From positions 1-64,000 of the forward strand of contig JALENN010000014.1 in the NCBI GenBank assembly GCA_022767745.1: a DNA stretch of 64,000 nt, in the 5' to 3' direction. The notes under the pieces were generated by a model that did not search any database, was not told the DNA's origin, and saw only the letters and a list, made by a program, of their open reading frames with translations. Every line of letters starts with the position of its first letter. Positions within the stretch are counted from its first letter, which is position 1. This document shows, in pieces, positions 1 through 7,546 of this stretch. This stretch comes from Alistipes sp. (GTDB taxonomy: Bacteria; Bacteroidota; Bacteroidia; Bacteroidales; Rikenellaceae). The position numbers were made by a program, and so were the translations under genes.

Positions 1-58
1 GGAGATAGGCGACCCCGTCGTGGGCTCGCAGACCCCCATAGTACGCCTGAAGAAGTAG
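1..58 (+). CDS. 3' end of an unidentified protein (partial)
   Basis: The frame starting at base 2 is open from the left edge and ends with AAG AAG TAG at 50-58. Only the last 18 residues are visible, ending in VRLKK. This is too little to name a family. It lies 69 nt upstream of the AI-2E-type permease on the same strand, so it may be the preceding gene of one transcript. It could also be a chance open frame. Confidence 0.5.
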   Translation, partial: EIGDPVVGSQTPIVRLKK

Positions 59-127
59 CACGCCCCGACGCGCAGGCCGAACGGCGGCAGCGCGCGCAGC
101 AAGGAACAAAAAAACGATTGACAGCGT

Positions 128-1234
128 ATGACCATTACCCCGCAAAGCATACTGAGGTTCACGGTAGGCCTCGTCGTGACGGCCGTCATACTCTACCTGA
201 TGTGGTTCTTCAGCACCGTGGTCATCTACATCCTCGTATCGGCCGTGCTGGCCATCATGGGACGACCGCTGGTGAACAAGCTCGCCGGATTGACCGTGCG
301 CAGCCACCGCATGCCGCGATGGTGCGCGGCGACGGTGACACTCGTGGTGATATGGGTCGTAATCGCCACCATATTCTCGCTGTTCCTGCCCCTCGTATTC
401 GGCAAGATAAACGAGTTCGCCTCGCTTGACTTCACGTCGGTGCTCGCATCGATCGAGGAACCCATAGCGCAGGCGCAGGCTTACATACAACAGACCTTCG
501 CCATGCCCGAGACGCAGTTCTCGCTCACCGACACGCTTATCACCACGCTCAAGAACCTCATAGACTACGACACGATAAACAACGCCTTCTCGTCGATCGT
601 AAGCATAGCGCTCTCGACGCTCATAACGATATTCTCGATCTCGTTCATCACCTTCTTCTTCCTGAAGGAGGACGGCCTGTTCTACGCCATGGTCAAGGCC
701 ATGTTCCCCGAGCGGCTGCAGGACAACGTAACGCGTGCACTGGACTCGATCACGGTGCTGCTGTCGCGCTACTTCACGGGAATACTCACCGAGAGCATAA
801 TACTCACGATCATCATATCGACGGCGATGATCCTCTTCGGCATGAAGACCGACAACGCGCTGCTAATAGGCCTCATAATGGGCGTCATGAACGTCATACC
901 CTACGCCGGACCGCTCATCGGCGGCGTGATATCGGTATGTATCGGCATCATAAGCCCCATAGCCGACTTTACCACGGGGCACACGATACTGGTCATAGCA
1001 TGCACGCTGTTCTGCATAAAGGGACTCGATGACTTCATACTGCAGCCCACGCTCTACTCGGAGCGCGTCAAGGCCCATCCGCTCGAGGTCTTCCTCGTGA
1101 TACTCATTGCGGGATACATGGCCGGAATACTCGGCATGCTGCTCGCCATACCCTCGTACACGGTGCTGCGAGTGCTAGCCAAGGAGTTCTTCTCGGAGTT
1201 CTCGCTCGTGCAGAAGCTCACGCAAAAGATATAA
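128..1234 (+). CDS. AI-2E family transporter-like inner-membrane protein
   Basis: The 368-residue protein has the layout of the AI-2E transporter (UPF0118, TqsA/PerM) family: two N-terminal hydrophobic helices, a soluble segment around residues 90-150, then a helix-rich C-terminal half. That half contains the family-type sequence GLIMGVMNVIPYAGPLIGG and a late LAIPSYTVLRVLAKEF-like end. Family members have been linked to export of small molecules or to Na+/Li+:H+ antiport, but the substrate cannot be read from sequence. The start ATG at 128 fits the first membrane helix. The riboflavin kinase gene follows after 49 nt on the same strand, so co-transcription is possible. Confidence 0.85.
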   Translation: MTITPQSILRFTVGLVVTAVILYLMWFFSTVVIYILVSAVLAIMGRPLVNKLAGLTVRSHRMPRWCAATVTLVVIWVVIATIFSLFLPLVFGKINEFASLDFTSVLASIEEPIAQAQAYIQQTFAMPETQFSLTDTLITTLKNLIDYDTINNAFSSIVSIALSTLITIFSISFITFFFLKEDGLFYAMVKAMFPERLQDNVTRALDSITVLLSRYFTGILTESIILTIIISTAMILFGMKTDNALLIGLIMGVMNVIPYAGPLIGGVISVCIGIISPIADFTTGHTILVIACTLFCIKGLDDFILQPTLYSERVKAHPLEVFLVILIAGYMAGILGMLLAIPSYTVLRVLAKEFFSEFSLVQKLTQKI

Positions 1235-1283
1235 CCGCGAGCCCGACGGCGGGCACGCAAAATTTAGGTTCGCATACCTGCAC

Positions 1284-1733
1284 ATGATGATTATAATAGG
1301 AAAAGTGATACACGGCGCACAGCTCGGCCGCAGGATGGGATTTCCCACGGCCAACCTCGACGCCGCAGAGATAAAGGGCGCCGACAACGGCGTCTACTGT
1401 TCGCGTGCCGTCATCGACGGCAGGATATACGGCGCCATGTCGAACCTCGGATGCCGTCCCTCGGTCGACGGGCAGAGCCGACTGCTCGAGACCCACATAT
1501 TCGACTTCCACGGCGACATCTACGGCAAGACCATCGAGGTACGCCTGTTGAGCAAGATACGCGACGAGAAGCGATTCGACTCGATCGAGGAGCTGCGACG
1601 CCAGTTGGAACGCGATGCCGACAAGTGCCGTGCCGCCCTGGCGGACAAGACCACGCGGCACGAGAGCTTCGGCAGCATGATACGCCGCGCCTGCTCGTCG
1701 CTGCGCACCATCGGCAGGCAGAAGAGGCCCTGA
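1284..1733 (+). CDS. Stand-alone riboflavin kinase (RibF C-terminal domain only)
   Basis: The 149 residues cover a flavokinase domain: the GFPTANLD nucleotide-binding motif at about residues 19-26, NGVY at about 35-38, the E-hiFdF segment with a following DIYG, and a C-terminal IRDEKRFDSIEELRRQL helix. The family reaction is riboflavin + ATP to FMN. Bacterial RibF normally has an N-terminal FAD synthetase domain; none is present here, and the upstream gene encodes an unrelated membrane protein. The ATG at 1284 has an alternative ATG three bases later. Either the kinase is monofunctional, or a full-length RibF exists elsewhere and this is an accessory copy. Confidence 0.85.
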   Translation: MMIIIGKVIHGAQLGRRMGFPTANLDAAEIKGADNGVYCSRAVIDGRIYGAMSNLGCRPSVDGQSRLLETHIFDFHGDIYGKTIEVRLLSKIRDEKRFDSIEELRRQLERDADKCRAALADKTTRHESFGSMIRRACSSLRTIGRQKRP

Positions 1734-1751
1734 CACAAAACCCACCCTACC

Positions 1752-2282
1752 ATGTCGAGATGGCTCAGCATACTGGTTGCCGCCCTGTCAGCGTTTGCGG
1801 CCGTGACGATGCAGTCGTGCATTGCCGAGCGCGGCGAGGACTCCGACCAGACGACGCTGGTAAGCACGGGTGAGATAGCGCCCGACTTCACGGTGGAGAT
1901 GACCGACAGCAGCGAGGTGACGTTGTCGAAGCTGCGCGGACGCGTCGTCCTGCTGACATTCTGGAGCGCCGACTGCCCTATGTGCCAGGAGGAGATGGGC
2001 GTAGTGCAGCAAGCCGTAGTCGACCGCATAGAGGGCACCGACATAACCTACCTGTCCATAGCACGCGACGGCGAGCGCGATGCCATCGAGGAGTTCTGCC
2101 GCGAGAAAGGATGCCGCTTCGCCGTGGGGCTCGACCCCGACCGCGCGATATATACGCTCTACGCCACGGCATTCGTTCCGCGCACCTTCATCATCGACCG
2201 CGACGGCGTAATGCGCGCCTCGTACGTTGAGTACGGTACCGACCGCCTCGACGAAATCGTCTCGACGGCCGAAACACTCTGA
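1752..2282 (+). CDS. TlpA/ResA-like thioredoxin-fold lipoprotein
   Basis: A 176-residue protein with a lipoprotein signal peptide (lipobox MQSC, Cys23) followed by an AhpC/TSA-thioredoxin fold beginning at APDFTVEM. The active-site CPMC motif is at Cys75 and Cys78 (WSADCPMC). The cis-Pro region (FVPRTFIID) and a late GTDRLDEI helix fit the TlpA/ResA group. It is expected to act as a periplasmic, membrane-anchored thiol-disulfide oxidoreductase, perhaps reducing cytochrome or envelope cysteines. It starts 18 nt after the riboflavin kinase stop and probably shares its transcript. Confidence 0.88.
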   Translation: MSRWLSILVAALSAFAAVTMQSCIAERGEDSDQTTLVSTGEIAPDFTVEMTDSSEVTLSKLRGRVVLLTFWSADCPMCQEEMGVVQQAVVDRIEGTDITYLSIARDGERDAIEEFCREKGCRFAVGLDPDRAIYTLYATAFVPRTFIIDRDGVMRASYVEYGTDRLDEIVSTAETL

Positions 2283-2555
2283 CAGACAATCCTTCCACAC
2301 GCCGCCACACCCAGTCCCGGGAAGTACACGCGGCAAACCCTCTCCGACAGCAACAAAACGGGCGGTACACTGCAGCCGACGCCCACAAATGGGATTAGTG
2401 TTCAAAAGGAGGATATTTATTTCCTAAAATTATTTATTAATACTATCTTTGCGGCAAATCCGAGCGCACCGGCCCCGCCGCCCGTCAAAGGTACTGCCCC
2501 AAGGGATCGGATCCGCCCACGTGGGCACCGTTGCGCCAAAGCTCCGAGACACGAT
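2283..2555. other. Intergenic region with a probable promoter for the ThrE-like genes
   Basis: No convincing gene is present. A stretch at 2401-2450 is AT-rich against the GC-rich background and ends in TATCTTTG at 2444-2451, which matches the Bacteroidetes -7 element TAnnTTTG. No good TTTG -33 box is found at the right spacing. The element would leave a leader of about 100 nt before the start at 2556. Confidence 0.55.
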
Positions 2556-3332
2556 ATGCAGACACCGAACAATGCGCACAACGAACTGGCGGCAACGGTG
2601 GGTTTCATCGCCCGTTACGCCTCCTACCTCATGGGATCGGGTGTGCACACATCGCGCGTGGTGCGCAACTCGCGACGCATAGGGGATGCGCTCGACGTGG
2701 AGGTCAACCTGGCCGTCTTCCCCAAATCAATCATCGTATCGGGTACCGACACCGCAGGCGAGACATTCAGCCGCGTGGTGACAATCCCGGCCTGCCCGAT
2801 AGATTTCGAACGCAATGCCGACCTCTCGGCCCTGAGCTGGGAGGCGCACGACTGCAAGCTCACGCTCGCCGAAATAGAGAAGCGTTACGACCAGCTCTGC
2901 TCGAAACCGCGTCTCGACCCCATGCTGGTGATGATACTCGCCGGCCTGGCCAACGCCTCGTTCTGCCGGCTCTTCGGGGGCGATTTCACGGCCATGGGCG
3001 TAGTGTTCACGGCCACGCTCTTCGGCTTCTTCGTCAAGCAGAAACTCGCCCAGCGCGGCATGAACCACTACCTGGTGTTCATCGTGTCGGCCTTCGCCGC
3101 CTCGCTGCTGAGTTCGATGTCGCTCATGCTCAACACCACGTCGGACGTGGCGCTGGCCACGAGCGTACTCTACCTCATCCCCGGCGTGCCCCTCATCAAC
3201 GGCTTCATCGACATTATCGAGGGCCACATCCTCACCGGTATTTCGCGCCTGACGGCCGCCATCATGCTCATCGCATGCATCGCCATCGGGCTGTCGGCTA
3301 CACTCATGATGGTAAAATCGGAACTGCTATGA
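2556..3332 (+). CDS. Threonine/serine exporter, N-terminal (ThrE-type) subunit
   Basis: The 258 residues match the ThrE N-terminal domain (PF06738-type): a soluble start with the segment FIARYASYLMGSGVHTSRV, a beta-rich middle, then five hydrophobic helices from about residue 115 to the end (including a PGVPLINGFIDIIEGH loop). In the family this domain and the C-terminal ThrE_2 domain form an amino-acid exporter. Here they are two genes: the next ORF starts inside this stop codon (ATGA overlap at 3329-3332), which implies translational coupling and a two-subunit transporter. Confidence 0.88.
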   Translation: MQTPNNAHNELAATVGFIARYASYLMGSGVHTSRVVRNSRRIGDALDVEVNLAVFPKSIIVSGTDTAGETFSRVVTIPACPIDFERNADLSALSWEAHDCKLTLAEIEKRYDQLCSKPRLDPMLVMILAGLANASFCRLFGGDFTAMGVVFTATLFGFFVKQKLAQRGMNHYLVFIVSAFAASLLSSMSLMLNTTSDVALATSVLYLIPGVPLINGFIDIIEGHILTGISRLTAAIMLIACIAIGLSATLMMVKSELL

Positions 3333-3850
3333 TGGAAATGGTGTTGAACATACTCTCCGACGGACTCTTCGCCGCAGTAGCCGCCATAGGCTTCGGCGCC
3401 ATATCCGACCCCCCGATGCGCGCCTTCCCGCGCATAGCGCTGCTTGCCGCAGCCGGCCACGCGCTGCGATACACGCTCATGACCTATTTCGGCGTCGACA
3501 TCGCCACCGGGTCGCTCTGCGCTTCGCTCACCATAGGTTTCGGCAGCATGATGCTCGGACGGCGCATACACTGCCCCACCACCGTAATGTCGATACCCGC
3601 ACTGCTGCCCATGATTCCGGGAATGTTCGCCTACAAGAGCATGTTCTCGATCATCATGTTCTTCCAGAAGATCGACGACACCGCCGCCGCGGCCACCTAT
3701 CTCGACTCGGCGTTGCGCAACGGCATGATCACCGTATTCGTTATACTGATGCTCGCGGCAGGGGCCACGCTCCCCATCCTCATGTTCCCGAGCAAGGCAT
3801 ACACCATGACCCGCCGCAAGGAGTATCCCGAGCGGCCAAACGACAACTGA
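3329..3850 (+). CDS. Threonine/serine exporter, C-terminal (ThrE_2-type) subunit
   Basis: A 173-residue polytopic membrane protein with about five hydrophobic helices and the segments GFGAISDPP, SLTIGFGSMMLGRR and SIPALLPMIPGMFAYKSM, typical of the ThrE_2/YjjB-like domain (PF12821). The start ATG at 3329 overlaps the preceding stop by four bases. A second ATG at 3332 is possible. Together with the upstream subunit it should form an inner-membrane exporter for threonine, serine or a similar small metabolite; the substrate is not shown by sequence. Confidence 0.85.
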   Translation: MMEMVLNILSDGLFAAVAAIGFGAISDPPMRAFPRIALLAAAGHALRYTLMTYFGVDIATGSLCASLTIGFGSMMLGRRIHCPTTVMSIPALLPMIPGMFAYKSMFSIIMFFQKIDDTAAAATYLDSALRNGMITVFVILMLAAGATLPILMFPSKAYTMTRRKEYPERPNDN

Positions 3851-3851
3851 C

Positions 3852-4574
3852 ATGGAGCTGTTCTGGAATACCATCGCCGAATACAACCGCAACACGTGGA
3901 TCGCACAGTGCGCCATAGCACTGGCAGGACTTATACTCGTAGTGCTGCTTTTCCACCGCCCCACGGAGCGGGTTAAGCGCGCCATGAAGTACTACATCGT
4001 CCTGCTCAACGCATGGATCACCGTGGTATATCACCTGTGGTTCTGCCACGAAAGGCCGTACAACTACGCCACGACGCTCATTTGGGCCATCATCACCGCC
4101 ATCTGGGTGTATGACGTGGCGACGGGTTACACCACCTTCGAACGCAACCGCAAACACGGGAAGCTCGCAACGCTCTTCATGCTGCTGCCGCTGGCATTTC
4201 CCGCAATATCGGCGGCGCGCGGCATGCAGTTCCCGATGATGACCTCGCCCGTGATGCCGTCGTCCGTGGCGCTCTTCACAATAGGCTTCATGCTGGCATT
4301 CTCGCAGCGCGTCAACCTCTTCATCGTGCTATTCATCTGCCACTGGGCACTGGTCGGCGCCTCGAAAATATACGTCTACGATATCCCCGAGGATGCGCTG
4401 CTCGCATGCGCCATCGTACCCGCCATATACATCTTCCTGCGGGAGTATGTCACCGCCAACGTATCGGCTCACAGCAAGCCCGACCCCAGGACGGCAAACA
4501 TACTGCTCATAACCCTCAGCTCGGGCATAGGACTCATCTTCGCCGCACTCATGTTGCACCCGCTGCTGCAATAG
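3852..4574 (+). CDS. DUF6064-like multi-helix membrane protein of unknown function
   Basis: A 240-residue protein with seven or so hydrophobic segments. The N-terminus (MELFWNTIAEYNRNTWIAQ) and the WHLWFCHERPYNYAT-like loop resemble DUF6064 membrane proteins, recognised from memory only. The start lies one base after the exporter stop, so it is in the same operon as the two ThrE-like subunits and could be an accessory part of that system. No catalytic motif is evident. Confidence 0.6.
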   Translation: MELFWNTIAEYNRNTWIAQCAIALAGLILVVLLFHRPTERVKRAMKYYIVLLNAWITVVYHLWFCHERPYNYATTLIWAIITAIWVYDVATGYTTFERNRKHGKLATLFMLLPLAFPAISAARGMQFPMMTSPVMPSSVALFTIGFMLAFSQRVNLFIVLFICHWALVGASKIYVYDIPEDALLACAIVPAIYIFLREYVTANVSAHSKPDPRTANILLITLSSGIGLIFAALMLHPLLQ

Positions 4575-4624
4575 AGCGCGCGGCGTATTCTTCACCCGAA
4601 GGGGCTTATTCGGTAATTTATTGC

Positions 4625-4632
4625 TACATTTG
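4625..4632 (+). promoter_or_regulatory. Probable -7 element of the sialidase promoter
   Basis: TACATTTG fits the Bacteroidetes TAnnTTTG element and lies 21 nt before the chosen sialidase start. No TTTG -33 box is present at the expected distance, so the promoter may need an activator or may be weak. Confidence 0.45.
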
Positions 4633-4653
4633 TATAAACCAACCGAAAAGCCC

Positions 4654-6276
4654 ATGAAGACTGCACTTCTGACACTCGCAGCGGCCATCGTCGCGACAAT
4701 AAACGCCGCAACAGCTCAAACCGCCGGCAAAGGCATCGCCGTAACCGTCGGAGAGACGGCCACGCCCGTTCTAATCGACCGCCACGACAACGAACTCTTC
4801 CGCATCCGCATCGACGCGCCCGATGGCGGCACCCTCGACCGTGTGACGATGGAGCTCGACGCCGAGTCGGTACGCCACGTCGCCTCGGTAAAGCTCTACT
4901 ACGGCGGCACCGACGCCCGCAACACAAAGGCCGGACAGCTCGCCCCCGTCGACTACATCCCCGACGGGCGACGCGTGGCCGAGCCGTCGTACAGCATGCT
5001 GCTCGCACGGCACAAAGGTGCTGAACAAATAGCTTTCGAAACGGACAAGCCACTCTTCAACGGTATCAACTACCTGTGGGTAAGCGTCGAGATGAAGCGC
5101 AACGTACCCCTGACGCACAAGCTCACGGCATCGCTGTGCAGCGTCGAAATCGACGGCACGCAACGCGACATCACCACGGCAGGACGCACGGGACACGTAC
5201 ACCGCATGGCCGTAGGCGTACGCCACGCGGGTGACGACGGCGCCGCGGCATACCGCATACCGGGGCTTGTGACCACGTCGCGCGGGACGCTGCTCGCCGT
5301 ATATGACGTACGCCACAACTCGTCGAAGGATCTCCAGCAGCACATCGACATAGGCCTGAGCCGCAGCACCGACGGCGGCCGCACATGGCAGCGCATGCGC
5401 CTGCCCTTGAGTTTCGCCGGCGAAGGGTCTCTCCCAGCAGCGCAGAACGGCGTGGGCGACCCCTCGATACTCTACGACCACACCACCCACCGCGCATGGG
5501 TCGTGGCGGCATGGTGCCACGGCATGGGATACGGCATGGCATGGTTCAACTCCGCACAGGGCATGGATGCCGACGCTACGGGACAGCTCGTGCTGGCATA
5601 CAGCGACGACGACGGCAAGACGTGGAGTTCACCCGTAAACATAACCCCGCAGGTGAAACGCCCCGAATGGTACTTCCTGCTGCAGGGGCCCGGACGCGGC
5701 ATCACGATGCGTGACGGCACCCTCGTCTTCCCCACGCAATATATCGATGCCGACCGCATGCCCCACTCGGCCATCATGTACAGCCGCGACGGCGGCCGCA
5801 CATGGCATATGCACGAAGGACCGCGCACCGACACCACCGAGGCGCAGGTGGCGGAACTGCCCGACGGAAGCCTCATGCTCAACATGCGCGACAACCGCGG
5901 CGGCAGCCGCGCCGTAGCCGTAACCGCCGACTTGGGCGCAATATGGCACGAGCATCAGTCGTCACGCAAGGCCCTGCGCGAACCGGTATGCATGGCAAGT
6001 CTCATATCGGTTGCGGCTGAAGACAACGTATCGGGGCGCGACATACTACTATTCTCGAACCCCGACAACGAGAAAGCACGCCGCGACATAACCGTCAAGA
6101 TAAGCTTTGACGGCGGCAACACATGGCCCGCCGAGAAACAGGTGCTGCTCGACGGCGGCGACGGCTGGGGCTACTCATGCCTCACGATGATCGACCGCGA
6201 GACCGTCGGTATCCTATACGAGAGCAGCCAGGCACACATCACCTTCCAGGCCATACCGCTGAAAGACCTGCTGTAA
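4654..6276 (+). CDS. nanH: Secreted exo-alpha-sialidase (BNR repeat neuraminidase)
   Basis: A 540-residue protein with a signal peptide ending near AATAQT, an N-terminal beta-sandwich domain (residues about 25-180) and a six-blade sialidase domain. Visible hallmarks are the YRIP motif (Tyr200-Pro203, Arg201), a candidate Asp acid/base in AVYDVRH (Asp218), and four Asp boxes (STDGGRTW about 238, SDDDGKTW about 317, SRDGGRTW about 377, SFDGGNTW about 484). Also present are Arg412 in NMRDNRG and a probable nucleophile Tyr507 in GWGYSC. The family releases terminal sialic acids from mucin or other host glycans in the periplasm or at the surface. The ATG at 4654 is preferred over an upstream TTG because it begins the signal peptide. 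The gene is convergent with the GH88 gene. Confidence 0.93.
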   Translation: MKTALLTLAAAIVATINAATAQTAGKGIAVTVGETATPVLIDRHDNELFRIRIDAPDGGTLDRVTMELDAESVRHVASVKLYYGGTDARNTKAGQLAPVDYIPDGRRVAEPSYSMLLARHKGAEQIAFETDKPLFNGINYLWVSVEMKRNVPLTHKLTASLCSVEIDGTQRDITTAGRTGHVHRMAVGVRHAGDDGAAAYRIPGLVTTSRGTLLAVYDVRHNSSKDLQQHIDIGLSRSTDGGRTWQRMRLPLSFAGEGSLPAAQNGVGDPSILYDHTTHRAWVVAAWCHGMGYGMAWFNSAQGMDADATGQLVLAYSDDDGKTWSSPVNITPQVKRPEWYFLLQGPGRGITMRDGTLVFPTQYIDADRMPHSAIMYSRDGGRTWHMHEGPRTDTTEAQVAELPDGSLMLNMRDNRGGSRAVAVTADLGAIWHEHQSSRKALREPVCMASLISVAAEDNVSGRDILLFSNPDNEKARRDITVKISFDGGNTWPAEKQVLLDGGDGWGYSCLTMIDRETVGILYESSQAHITFQAIPLKDLL

Positions 6277-6281
6277 AACGA

Positions 6282-6314
6282 GAAAGGCTCGAATCCAAAG
6301 GATTCGGGCCTTTC
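6282..6314. terminator. Bidirectional terminator between the sialidase and GH88 genes
   Basis: A 15-bp stem (GAAAGGCTCGAATCC at 6282-6296 with its complement at 6300-6314, one G-T wobble) encloses a three-base loop. It lies between two convergent stop codons and serves both strands. Confidence 0.85.
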
Positions 6315-6333
6315 GTTTCAGTCTCAAATTGCA

Positions 6334-7485
6334 CTACAAGGCAAGGTAACGCATTGCAGCCTCGATGAAGTAGTAGTCGCCATACGACAGGGGGACGTCG
6401 ACCTCCGATCCCGCCATATAGTGTCCCACGCCGTGCATCAGCACGAAGTTGCCGTTCTCGCCCACGGGAGCCAGATAGGCATCCGAGCAGAGCGAGTGCA
6501 GCTGACGCTCGGCCGTCTCGAGATAGATCTCATTCTGCGTGAAGCCGTAGAGCTCGATCAGCGCCGAGGCCATGATGGCTCCTGCCGACGAATCCTTCGA
6601 CTGCTCCGCAGCATCGTAGTCCCAGTTGGGGATGGCATCCTCGGGAAGGCGCGGGATGAGGTAATCGGCAATCTTGACCGCCTGGTCGAGGTACTTCTTA
6701 TCCTGCGTCATACGGTACATCATCGTATAGCCGTAAAGGCCCCACGACTGTCCGCGCGACCAGGCCGAGTCGTCCGAGCGACCCTGTGCCGTACGGCGGT
6801 CGGTAACCTCACCCGTAAGCTCGTTGTAGGCCACAACGTGATAGGTGCTGTAGTCGTCACGGAAATGGTTCTTGATGGTGGTATCGGCATGGCGGCGCGC
6901 GATGTCGGCATACTTGCCGCCGCACCACTCCAGCATTTCGAGGTTCATCATGTTGTCGATGATGACCATGAAGTCAAGCTCGGGATTCTCCTTGCGGCCC
7001 GTGTTCCACGAACGGATACATCCCACCGTGGGGTTGAAGCGCGTGGCCAGCGCAGCCGAGGCCTGCTCGATAATCGACTTATAGTAGGGATCGCCCGTCA
7101 GACGGTAGGCATTGCCGTACGAGCAGAAGACCATGAAACCCAGATCGTGCGTCTCGGTATAGTCCTTCAGTACCTCAAGACGGCGCGTGAACTCGTCGGC
7201 ATAGGTACGCAGCTGCTCGTCGCCCGTATACTCGTAGAGCAACCACAGCGATCCGGGGAAAAATCCGCTGATCCAGTTGTAGGGCGAGGTCACCTGCACC
7301 TCTCCCTTCTCGAACGTACGCGGCAGTTTACCCTCGATGCCCTCCATACGCACGGCCTGCGCCTTCTCCTGCTCTACAGCGACGGCAAGGGCATGTTTGA
7401 GTTCCTTCTTCAAGGCACAGCGCCCGCCGCAACCGCTCAGGGCCAGCGAGCCTACAATGACAAGTGACAGTAAGATTTTCTTCAT
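6334..7485 (-). CDS. GH88 unsaturated glucuronyl hydrolase-like lipoprotein
   Basis: A 383-residue protein with a lipoprotein signal (LALSGC, Cys19) and the alpha/alpha barrel of GH88. Segments typical of the family are WISGFFPGSLWLLYEYT, HDLGFMVFCSYGNAYRLTGD (Asp114), MVIIDNMMNLEML (Asp177), SRGQSWGLYGYTMMYR and a late DSSAGAIMASAL. The two Asp residues correspond to the pair used by GH88 enzymes to hydrate the 4,5-unsaturated uronic acid left by polysaccharide lyases. The likely substrates are unsaturated glycosaminoglycan or pectin disaccharides in the periplasm. No lyase gene lies in this window. It follows recN by 61 nt on the same strand. Confidence 0.9.
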   Translation of the reverse strand: MKKILLSLVIVGSLALSGCGGRCALKKELKHALAVAVEQEKAQAVRMEGIEGKLPRTFEKGEVQVTSPYNWISGFFPGSLWLLYEYTGDEQLRTYADEFTRRLEVLKDYTETHDLGFMVFCSYGNAYRLTGDPYYKSIIEQASAALATRFNPTVGCIRSWNTGRKENPELDFMVIIDNMMNLEMLEWCGGKYADIARRHADTTIKNHFRDDYSTYHVVAYNELTGEVTDRRTAQGRSDDSAWSRGQSWGLYGYTMMYRMTQDKKYLDQAVKIADYLIPRLPEDAIPNWDYDAAEQSKDSSAGAIMASALIELYGFTQNEIYLETAERQLHSLCSDAYLAPVGENGNFVLMHGVGHYMAGSEVDVPLSYGDYYFIEAAMRYLAL

Positions 7486-7546
7486 ACAATATTGGTTTTA
7501 GTGTTGGTTCAGTCAAAATCGCGCTTCCGCACATTCGCACACGGCC

